NCBI GenBank assembly: GCA_963576785.1
Contig: OY756141.1
Span: forward strand, 1,302,001 to 1,366,000
Origin: Chlorophyllum brunneum
Lineage: Eukaryota > Basidiomycota > Agaricomycetes > Agaricales > Agaricaceae
Reading direction: 5' to 3'
DNA length: 64,000 nucleotides
Below the pieces are notes generated by a model. The model made no database searches and was not told the origin of the DNA. It was given only the letters and a program-made list of their open reading frames with translations. Shown here one piece after another: positions 11,073 through 21,037 of the stretch; position 1 is the stretch's first letter, and each line of letters begins with the position of its first letter. Both the position numbers and the translations under genes were made by a program.

Positions 11073-12599
11073 GACTGGGCGGTGCACTGTGAACGAGGTA
11101 GTCCACTTGATACACCGGAAAGTGTTGGCTGGTGGTGGGAGAAAAGGAGTGGGGGGTAACTGGATTATATATGAGGATCAGTCGTGCGACAGATTTAAAC
11201 TGGGCACAAACCAGGCACCCTGGGATGAAAAATGGTAAGAAAACAGAAGAAGGCGGTGATTTGAGAGCAGACATGGAGTGCGCATCAGATACCTCGACAA
11301 ACTGGGGACAATGAAATTGCTGCAAGGTACGCGGGAGCGATACCCACCGCATGTGGGCGGCCTTTGCGCGGTTGAACTCTTGTTCCCAATTTGGGCATGT
11401 TTCTGCTCTTTCTGGCATTTCACCCCTGGTACTTGTTCTCTCTATGGGTTTTCATCCTCGTCCGACGCTCGTCTCTTCCTCTGTGCTTGGGGTGGGTTCA
11501 GCCCTGCTGATACTCATGCCTCTGACATCGTCTCGTATCTCGCCAAAGTAGCTCTCACCCCAACCGTTAGTTATGATTTACCCGGATGTAGGGCCTGAGA
11601 TCAAGCCGTTCAGGGGCCCTATCAGTTGGCTCTGGTTCCACGTTCGTGAACGTTATACCCCTGACATCCCCCACAATGGCTGACACTGCCTGACAGACGA
11701 TGGCCGACGTGCTTATTAGATGCGGGACACGCTGCGATTCTCACTGGATCTTCTTACTATAGGCACATTAATCTGACAAGGATGAGCATAGCCGTACGTG
11801 CTTTTGCCGTGGCAAAAATCAACTTCTTCCTGACCGCTGAGGCACTAGAGTTTGGTTTCCTCGTGTCGTGTTCACTCCTCCTTCTGCACGACTAGCACCG
11901 GGACTCTGGGCCAAGATCACTCTCACCGCCCTGAAGCATATCCACTGCCGGGTGTGGGTCGACGTTGGCCGGTAGACTGCTGTCGGTTTTCGGTCAATTT
12001 TTGCAGTAACAAAGACGTCACACAGGATTTTAGTCTGTTCTCCGTTAGCCGCCCTTGTCGTTTACATTAAATGTTCTCTCACAGAACCTTGTGAATCAGT
12101 GATCCCTATTTTCTTCCCAGCTTCCGCATGAAGCAATGACGCCAAGGCACCAAGCGACCTGGGATTCGAGGACCTATTAGCCCACATGCCTTTGTTACAG
12201 GCGCGGAATTGATGCTAACGACTGGCCTTAGTGTGGGTGGCACACGACTACATGATCGAAATCATATGATGGTATCGTGATATTCCAAAGACGAGGGGTT
12301 ACAGTACACTCGTACAGCGCAATTTATTGGGTGATACTGTTGGCTGCTGGTTCAGATGGGCACCATAGCTGCTTCATGGCCAGCACCCTCACGTAACCCA
12401 AGGAAGTAGACTCGTACTTTGAACATTTATTTGTTATGTTTGGTCAGTACTAGCAAACAACTTGGACCTATTATGCGTCCACGTGACAGTCTCTGTTCCT
12501 CCGAGTTAACATCAGTTTTTGTGCAATGAACTCGGACTCGGTAAAAATGTGAGATTGATGTTTTGAATAAAGGTCACTAATTAATGCGTTATGTGCTAG
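11073..12599. other. Intergenic between divergent carboxylesterase and CWF19L1
   Basis: About 1.5 kb with no convincing gene. ORFs up to about 100 codons occur on both strands but show no known motif. The right-hand end must contain the unresolved first exon and promoter of CWF19L1. No repeats or RNA genes were recognised. Confidence 0.5.
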
Positions 12600-15266
12600 A
12601 CTTACCCTTGGTTCTGCAGTTGGCTTCATAGTTGACATTATCTCGAAAATCAAGGCCATTGACGCCAAACACGGCAAATTCGACCTTGCAATATGTACTG
12701 GTGATTTTTTTGGGCCTCCAGGAGATGAATCAGCCGACAATAGTATTGAAGAGGACGAGGTCTCCTTGCTGCTTGATGGAAAGTTGGAAGGTATGATACG
12801 CAGTCTGCGCTCTTGATGTACTCTGACCTGAGATCTGAGAACGGTTTAGTGCCAGTAGAATGTTATATAATGCAGGGAAAGTACCCGCTGCCGCCAAAAG
12901 TCATACAAAAGTTTGCCAAGACTGGGGGAGAACTTTGCAAGAATGTGTTCCTCATGGGTGAGCAACTCAATTTCGGTTACCAGGAATTGGTCCACTCATT
13001 GCTATTATTTAGGCAAATCTGGTTTGATAACAACAGCGAATGGCATGCGAATTGCATGTCTTGGTGGGATGTATGATGCAGAGATCTATAGCTCAGTTGA
13101 CTCTGCTCCAGTGAGTTGAACCCACTGTTGGTTGTCCAGTGTCATTGATTCGCGCAGGGTTTCATCTCCTCGTACTTCTCGACCCACACCAAAGAGCGCC
13201 TGCTTGCAAATGCACTCTCCACAACCTCCGCGGGCAAAAACTACCAATCACTCGCGGCTATTCAATCAACCTCAACACCCTCACAAATGATTGATATTCT
13301 GATGAGTAACGCATGGCCTTCTCTCATCCCGGATTTCTCAACATGTCCTGTGCCCCAAATTGACCTCTCTTCCATTGTTGCGGAACCACTCGATGACGTT
13401 GTGCGACGTACACAACCACGATATCACTTCGCTATGGGAGGAGGCACGCCACCTACTTTCTGGGAACGGGAGCCCTTCGTTTGGGAGGGCGGTGAGGGTC
13501 GTGTCACACGGTTCGTCTCTCTAGGTGCTTTTGGCGGTGAAGTGGCATCATCGGGTAAGAGACAAAGAGTACGTTTCGAAGCCAGTGATGGGAGAGCATG
13601 GAATGTTGATATCAATGTTGATACTGTAGTGGTTCTATGCTTTCAGCATATCTCCGAAACCGACTGCAGCTCCTTCTCAACTACCAAATGCGACCAGGAA
13701 TCCTTTTACTGAACATGCAACGAGGGGGTCCAAACGTCCGTTCGAAACTTCTGAGGGTACCAACTTTATCTTTGGCAGCATTCGTCAACCGACGAAAAGG
13801 AGTCGAACCGGTGAGATTCGATTAGGTTCCCGATTTCTCAAGTCATTGTCATTAACCAGTGCAAGGTGAACCCGGGAAGCCGCCTCCAGGTTACAAGTGT
13901 CGCCGTTGCGAGTCAGCGGAGGTAATTTGTCCATCTGCATTGTGCAGGATGACTCCTCATTTTGGTGATAGCATTTTATTAGCGATTGCCCTGAACGCGC
14001 AAAACCTTCTGAGGGTTATATTTGCAAGCTCTGCAACGAGGTATGACGCATCTTCCTGAGTATGACTAGATTAATCCGACTACCGATACAGCCAGGACAC
14101 TTTGTCCGCGATTGTCCTACACGGGATGCCGTCGGAGATACCGGTGGCCGCAAACCAAAACCTGGATACGTCTGTCGCGCGTGTGGCAGTGAGGAACACT
14201 ACCTTGAAGATTGTCTAGTCATACGGCAGGCTCAAGGAGAGAAACGATCCGGTCGTCGGGGTCCGCCGAAAGAAATCGCTCGTGGGTATACCTATCTCGA
14301 TTGACGATGATACTTGTTTTGATTCCATCTCTCCCTCCAATTTCCAGCTGACGAATGCTGGTTTTGTTTATCAAATCCTAACCTCGCGTGAGTAGTAACT
14401 CGACTTGAAACATCTCTACGCATCACAGACTGGATTCCCTTTTCATTGAAATACTGAACAGAATCCCAGGAAACATCTCATCGTTTCGATCGGATCGGAG
14501 GTCTACGTCACCCTGCCCAAAGGCCAAATCATTCCTACACAGCCAGGGGCTGATCGTGTGAGCGTTCCCGGTGGTGGCCACGTTCTAATCGTTCCCATTA
14601 CACACTACCCGACATACACGACCATTCCTCCTAATTTAGCTCCTCCGATAGTGGAAGAGACAGAAAAGTAAGTTAATCAGTCATATTCTGGTACCATGAA
14701 TCCCGAACGCGGTGGTCTTTAATTTTTTCTTCCTCGAATACCCAGATACAAATCTGCACTTCGAGCACTTTTCGCAAAACATGGTTGCAGTATTGTGATG
14801 TTCGAGGTCGGGCGGCTCAGCACAAAGGGAGGGCATGCACATGTGCAAGTCGTGCCTATATCCCGGGAGCTTGAGAACCAAGTGGAAAACGAATTCATCC
14901 GTGAGGGTCGGGCTTCGGGAATAGATTTCGAAGAGGACGGTGATGATGCGATGAATCACTGTGCTGCGGGTAGGGGCAGTTATTTTAAGGTCGAATTGCC
15001 TGATGGAAGGAAGATGGTCCATCTCATCAGAGAGCATGTTCCTTTTAATTTACAGTTTGGCCGGTGAGTACCACTTTTTTATCCTGGTTTCAGATCTGTG
15101 GTGATACTGTATTTCCCGTCCCTTCATGATTAGACAAGTACTCGTTTCGCTCCTGGGTGTCCCAGACAGAATGGATTGGAAAGCGTGTCTGTTATCCGAC
15201 GAAGAAGACCGCGCAGATGCACAGGCCTTTAAGACTGCTTTTACTCCCTTTGATCCAAGTTTATAG
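12600..15266 (+). CDS. CWF19L1/Drn1-like debranching factor with three CCHC knuckles
   Basis: Spliceosome-associated protein of the Cwf19-like 1 family, which cooperates with the lariat debranching enzyme. The N-terminal metallophosphatase-like half reads LTLGSAVGFIVDIISKIKAI, KFDLAICTGDFFGPPGDES, MRIACLGGMYDAE and PRYHFAMGGGTPPTFWEREP, then WFYAFSISPKPT. Three zinc knuckles follow (13897 to about 14215). Then come the CwfJ_C_1 domain (DECWFCLSNPNLAKHLIVSI, GGHVLIVPITHYP) and CwfJ_C_2 (MFEVGRLSTKGGHAHVQVVP, FNLQFGRQVL, RMDWKACLLSDEEDRADAQA). The stop is at 15264-15266. The true start is not resolved: the open frame at 12600 has no ATG, so a short upstream exon is required. About ten introns. 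Confidence 0.88.
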
Positions 15267-15367
15267 CTGGTGTTTAATAGTTGGTACATTTCATTCGATA
15301 TCAAAGACATCCTGCTCTATTCTCCTATCCCCGATGGTTTTTGCCATAAAAAGATTCAATCGGATTC

Positions 15368-17730
15368 TCAAACATGGGCAGGCTCAATATCCTCGTCGAT
15401 ACTAGTCTTGTAACTGTGCCCAAAGGCTTGCATGCCACTCTTCCTGGCTTTCTTCAGGACGTTTGCGAGAGAATCAATACCTACGACAAGAATGAGTCTG
15501 ATGCTTCCAAAAATAGATAATGGGCGCTTACCCCTGTCCAAAACATCAAGAGGCGGTCCGAAGGAGAGGCGAACAAAGTGGTGGCACGGAGAGTTAAAGA
15601 GATTTCTGCGGTGAGAGGGATTGATGTCGAAGAAAATGCCTGGAATCACGATCGTTTTCTCTTTAAGCAGTTCCTCGAAGAAAGTCTACGAATGATGTAA
15701 AGGACCATAACTGCACAGCGCAAGACAGAAACGCACGAGACCATTGTTGAGAGGCGCCGGAAGCTTGTCGAGGTTTAACCAGATGTAGAATGTGCTGGTA
15801 GGAGGAATCTCGACATCGAGGTGGAGCTCGTGAAGACGAGTGAGGACGTGGTCACGCTTCTTCTTGAAATGTCTCTGCAAAGCAACTTTTTCCATCGCGA
15901 CATGAGCTGGGTCAAGGAGGGAAACGGCTGCCAGCTGCATCCTGGAAAACATCAGAGATTGAGTCCCAGTGGAAATGTCAACTTACGGGTGGTTTGCACC
16001 TCCGTCAAGGAATGAGCCGGACTGAGAAAGGGCGGTGATCAGATTCTTCGGGCCAACGACCCAGCAGACACGCCAACCCGGTAGCCTCCAGTTCTACGGC
16101 AGCCGATCGAAATTAACAACACCCCGAGGACAATGCCGACAGCGCACCTTCGTCAGCCCATCGATGATTACTACGGAATCCTGTGTAGGGATAAGCAACC
16201 ATAAAGCCAGATAGAACAATGCATTACCTTGTCAACATCGTCGACGTATTTGGCGGCCGAAATAGACTTTCCGTAATCTTCAGACCGGTCGGGATATATG
16301 TACCAAGAATAGAACTGATAACTGTCAAAAAAAATTCAATCGTCCGTTTTTAATGGACTTACTTCGTCAAGAATGACCGTTGTTCCTTCCCTTCCCAAAG
16401 ACGTGAGCTCCTTCAAATCATGTCCTCTGTGGTGGTATGAATTAAGGGATCGGGACGATCAGTCTGGCTGAACTTGCCTAATGACCTAGATGACTTTCTA
16501 GTCAAAGGTTTGTACCATAAATTGTTCACCACACCTGGCCAGTGGGGTTGCGGGGGTTTGAAGCAAGGATAACCTGAAGACCTTGAGTCCTGATATCACG
16601 CTATTGAAAATTGTATCAGGCTAAGGATAGTCGATCAGAGAAGAGTTGATTACCTTGGTCTGTTCAATGTCCATGCGGTATTTATTCTGATAGAACATAG
16701 GTAAGTGTTCAAGGTTGGGCCCGGAAAAAGAACACAAACCTTTGGGTCAAGACTACAAAGAAGTGAGTGCCCTTCAGTAATTCGCCGATGTGATGTAGCA
16801 CTTACGCCGTTGGAACAGGCACAAGCCGACGGAAGGCACTAAGGACCTGATCGTACGCGGTGTAATCCGGTATTTGGTAGCTCTAGACGTGGATGAAATG
16901 CGTTCATTAAGGATGGTTGGATAGTACTTACGGTATAAACGTCGCCGATGACCGCAGCGACCCTAGAAAGACCAGAACGACCTCCAGGAACGATACAGAC
17001 ATTTTCATATGTATATTTGCTCTCCTTTTCTTGACGGTAGGTGTGATTGTAGAGGTTGGCCACGGCCTCGCGAAGAGCTGGACAATGTTGTAATCATTTC
17101 AGGTACACGGGTACGGAAACTTGGTGTTGTAATTACCTTTAACACCCGTGGTCGGGGCATACTCCAGAGAATCCAGAGGCATCGGAATGGAGTTAGGACG
17201 CTCAGGGGCTCCAGGAATAGGGCCAACTTCGGGGGCACCTTGACCAAGGTTTGACCATTCATGGGAGCTGGTGTAGCTGAATCCATTGGCCATGGCTCGA
17301 TCCGAGCAGTAAATGACACCAGTGCTTCCCGGATGTTCTATTCCGGGGACGGTCTCCTCTTCCTGGACGATTTTCAATCAACAAGGACAGTACACTCACG
17401 GGAGGACTCACAGGATCGACCAATTGAGGGAGACCTTTGGGCTGGTGACCAGGCGCTTGGCGGAATATCTGGAGCACATCGTGAATTCGATCATGGGCGT
17501 CAAGCTTAATGACACACCTGGTGAGCTTCCGACTCCTTTTCGTGCTTGTGATGCCTCATGACATCGCGGACCTGATCCACCAAGTTAGAAAAAGAGGAGA
17601 CACGGGGAAGGTGGAAATGCATGTCAAGTGGACGCACGATATCTGCGAACTTCTGGGACGGGGTACTTATACCAGAGCCGGGCTGAGGTGTCCTCAGCTG
17701 GGGCGTGTCTGAGCCAATTCCAAGTGACAT
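15368..17730 (-). CDS. PLP-dependent class I/II aminotransferase
   Basis: Fold-type I aminotransferase. The start at 17730 gives MSLGIGSDTPQLRTPQPGSG and an N-terminal extension of about 80 residues. Conserved blocks: MANGFSYTSSHEWSNLGQGA, PGGRSGLSRVAAVIGDVY, SYQIPDYTAYDQVLSAFRRL, the PLP-phosphate/substrate block SNPRNPTGQ, ILDEFYSWYIYPDRSEDYGK, and the Schiff-base lysine in IIDGLTKNWRLPGWRVCWVV. The C-terminal domain has PPTSTFYIWLNLDKLPAP, IPGIFFDINPSHRRN and HHFVRLSFGPP, with the substrate-carboxylate Arg likely in the last. At least ten introns, including a 13-nt exon at 16740-16752. Substrate is not determinable from sequence. It is divergent from arginase. Confidence 0.88.
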
Positions 17731-18345
17731 GGTAGGGGCTGAGGGTATGGCAAGGCGCGGAAACCTGGCAGTGTTAAACGTACAAGATGGTAGGAAGGAG
17801 CGTGTTGCAGAAGACTCCTAGCAGCTCGTTTTAGATAGATCGGGCTCCCACTGGCCAGAAATAGATCTGGTCCATACTTAGCATGTTGTGTGACCAATCA
17901 TCCTTCCTGAGCGCCGTTTCCTGTCCTGGGGTCTGTCAAGTTTGCACGGTCACGAGTTGATGGGGGCAGTCAGAAGCTTCCAACTATGGTGAACGAGACG
18001 AGGTGTATATCGCTCTGACTATCCACAGTCGATTTTGTCGTACCTGGCTGAGCGTCTCTTTAATGTCGTTTTTACCGTATACAGGAGTTGCTATATGTGA
18101 GAATGTCCACCAGTTGAGCTATCCAAGTGTCTTCTGTGCTATCTCGAGAGCTGTCTACAGTGCTCGCCGAGGTTCTGGACGGAACGGGTCATCACATTAG
18201 CTCATTTACATAAACACAATAACAGGATAATGGCTCCCGGCAACTCGGATCTTGCAAAGGTCCCACAGTTTTGCCTTATAAACGTCGTCCTGGTCATCGC
18301 CCTCTCTTCCAAATCCGAGTGCTCTCAACTCCAACTTTGTCGATT
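17731..18345. promoter_or_regulatory. Divergent promoter region aminotransferase / arginase
   Basis: About 615 bp separate the two start codons, with no intervening gene. On the arginase side there is a TATAAA at 18277-18282. No clear TATA box was found for the aminotransferase. Confidence 0.5.
18277..18282 (+). promoter_or_regulatory. TATA box of arginase gene
   Basis: TATAAA about 64 bp upstream of the arginase ATG at 18346. Motif and spacing only. Confidence 0.5.
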
Positions 18346-19741
18346 ATGTCCAGCCCACGATTCCTTCTTGAGCCCCGTACAGCAGCAGTGAGTCGTTTAT
18401 CACACCACGAGAATACCGATGACCTTCCTTGTACACAGATCGTTGGCTGTCCTTTCAGGTTGGTCTTTCAACTTTTAAAATCTTCGTAGCTTAGGAGTTT
18501 GTGAATGTTCATTAGTGGGGGACAGGTGAGCTCACTATCAATTGATGCATAATTATAGCTCATTGTTTGTCACAGCCAAAAGCTGGTGTGGATGAGGGAC
18601 CTATTCGACTCGTAGAAGCAGGCCTTGTAGAGCAACTGAAAGGGCTGGGATGGAACGTCACTTTCGATGGGCATCACCAGTTTGAAGAGAATAACAACCT
18701 AGATGATCCGCCTATCGGGAAACTGAAGAACCCTCGCACAGTGTCTCGGGTGACCAAGTCTGTAGCCAATGTCGTGAGCAGCCATGCGAAGAAGGGCGTT
18801 CTTCCCGTGACGTTGGGAGGAGATCACTCTTTGGTGAGAATGCCCAATCAGTCCGAGATATCCGATGATGAGGTGTTCATTGTATCGGCAGGCAATGGGT
18901 ACTATCTCCGGGACACTCGAGTAGGTATCACCTCTCTGAAGCGTCCAACGACTTACGCTTGTGATAGGGCTTATCCGAATGCTTGCGTTGTCTGGGTGGA
19001 TGCTCATGCTGACATCAACACCACTGAGACGACCGATTCAGGTTAGCGGTGTGTTTCGCCGACGAACTATCACTCATGTTCATACAGGGAACATACATGG
19101 CATGCCTGTCTCTTTCCTCCTTGGTATTGGTAGTAAAGAAAAGGAATTCGACTGGATCAGACCCACTCTAAAGTTTGGGCGCTTGGTCTATATTGGCCTT
19201 CGTGACGTCGAAGCAGGAGAAAAACGAATATTGCGCGAAAACAACATCAAAGCCTTTGGCATGCATGAGGTTGACAAGCATGGTATTGGGAAGGTCGTGG
19301 AGATGGCACTGGACCATGTCAATCCTAACCGAGATCTGCCAATACATCTGAGTTTTGATGTGGATGCGTTGGATCCCAGTGTCGCACCGTCAACCGGTAC
19401 TCCGGTATGGTTTAAGGATTGACTTTCATGCCCCATGACTCAGCTTTTGAAGGTACGAGGTGGACTTACTTTTCGTGAGGGTCATTACATATGCGAGGCT
19501 ATCCACGAGACTGGTTTATTGGTAGCTTTGGATTTAATGGTCAGTAGGTTTTATCAAATTTAGCAGTGTCTTTGTTGATTATCATATATAGGAGGTCAAT
19601 CCATCCCTTGCCGAAGCTGGGGATGTTGAGAAAACTGTCGCCGTTGGTTGCTCACTCGTGAGGTCTGCGCTGGGTGTGTGATAGTAATTTGGGGTCTCAA
19701 TATCTCACTGATCGATCCCCTCAGGTGAAACCCTCTTGTGA
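18346..19741 (+). CDS. CAR1: Arginase
   Basis: Hydrolyses arginine to ornithine and urea using a binuclear manganese centre. Splicing from the ATG at 18346 gives MSSPRFLLEPRTAA, then IVGCPFSGGQPKAGVDEGP, RLVEAGLVEQLKGLGW and NVTFDGHHQF. All metal-binding motifs are present: GGDHSL, VDAHADINT and LSFDVDALDPSVAPSTGTP. GGLTFREGHYICEAIHETGL and ALDLMEVNPSL follow, and the last exon ends ALGETLL at 19741. About seven short introns; one tiny exon between introns encodes the GGQ part. Cytosolic arginine catabolism is the expected role. No feature suggests loss of activity. Confidence 0.95.
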
Positions 19742-21037
19742 AGGAGTTTGCGGCATCCCTCTGTAATTCGGCTTAATTGAACTGATATTATTACACGCAT
19801 TTCCGGGTTCACATCGATTCATACTTCAAGTGTTGGCCGTGAAACAGTCAGACCTAGGAGAGTGAACTTCAACCCAACCACTGGCAGCAATTTGACAGGT
19901 TTGACGCGTGTGCCACAAAGTGAATGTCCTCAGACCTGATCAACTGTATTTGTACAGCTGCTGTGTACAACATGCGTGCCTAAAACTAACATGACTAAAA
20001 TGTCCGTCTCTATGAGTCTATGCCCATACATGGAGTGGGCCCGCATATGTGTTCAGACACATTGGGGCGAACGCTGGCCCCGTGATGGCCCACCATAGAA
20101 ACGTGCTTTCGGCTGCTCGATGCAAAATGAATTTCAGGTGTTGTGCCCCTGGACATATGCTAGGTATTCCCAAAATTCTAGCGAATTACATATATCTCTG
20201 CAAAATCAGGAGGATGCATATGCGGCTAGGTGGGTGTCATTCTCTGGCCCCCTCGCGGCGAGGGAGGGAATCGATCTTTACCATTTGGGTGAGGTGGGAC
20301 AAGATCCCAGGAGCTAGTTGCGATGGTCTGGTGTGCATCTTGCATTTTACTTATATTACATTGAGCATTGGCCATACCATCCCAAAAGCATTTCAGGCTC
20401 GCTCCGGACTGAGCAGACATGTAGTTGGTGGGCAGCGTTGGATTCGTCTGTAAGATATTAGAAAGGCTCCTAATAGACGGTTTGAACGATTCTAGGCGAA
20501 AGCAGAGTGACAGGTTCCAGTCAAGAACTGGTGGGTATATGCTCTACTATACCCAGGCTGGTCAGAATCACGGAGCAGGCTGAACAACATGTTAATCGAC
20601 CATTTTCGCCATCGGGAACAGGTGAGTTGGAAGGAAAGGTATGGATATCAATGATGGTCGGGCAAAAAAGAGCGGGAGACGGTGGTTGAACAGGGGAGCG
20701 GGCGGCGGTGGGAGTGTTGGGGCATTGTTGCCATGAGAAATGATGATGGTGAATGTATTCCTCTCGCGACGTGATGCGGGAAACATAGCATTTCAGAGGA
20801 AGAGATGGGTATTTCTACACACGACGGCCTCGGTAATGAGTGCTGGCCAGTGTCAAGGGCACTAGCAGGCCTTGGCAGCATTAAAAGAGACCGTACTAGC
20901 TGAAAACAAGGGATGGGAACAGAGCCTGTGATCAAACACAACTGTCATCTGACCCTGTCACTGGTGCGAAAAACCCCTGCGGCACTTCCCGTATGGTCAT
21001 TTGTTAGTAGAACGTTCAGACGTTGAGAGTCCCAGCC
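19742..21037. other. Intergenic upstream of kinesin-4
   Basis: About 1.3 kb, one of the longest gene-free stretches in the window. ORFs of up to 134 codons overlap on both strands and none shows known motifs or spliced continuity. A 15-bp perfect inverted repeat lies at 20250-20264. The right part is the kinesin promoter. No tRNA, transposon end or tandem repeat was seen. Confidence 0.55.
20250..20264. repeat. 15-bp perfect palindrome
   Basis: CCCTCGC-G-GCGAGGG, a 7-bp inverted repeat with a 1-nt centre in the gene-free stretch. It could be a binding site for a dimeric regulator or be chance; there is no second copy that I noticed. Confidence 0.4.

Noticed and set aside
11278..11598. ORF of 106 codons upstream of the carboxylesterase
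   Set aside because: No similarity or plausible splicing partner; it overlaps frames on the opposite strand within promoter sequence.
20049..20453. ORF of 134 codons in the gap before kinesin-4
   Set aside because: Overlaps equally long frames on both strands, lacks motifs and does not join to other exons.
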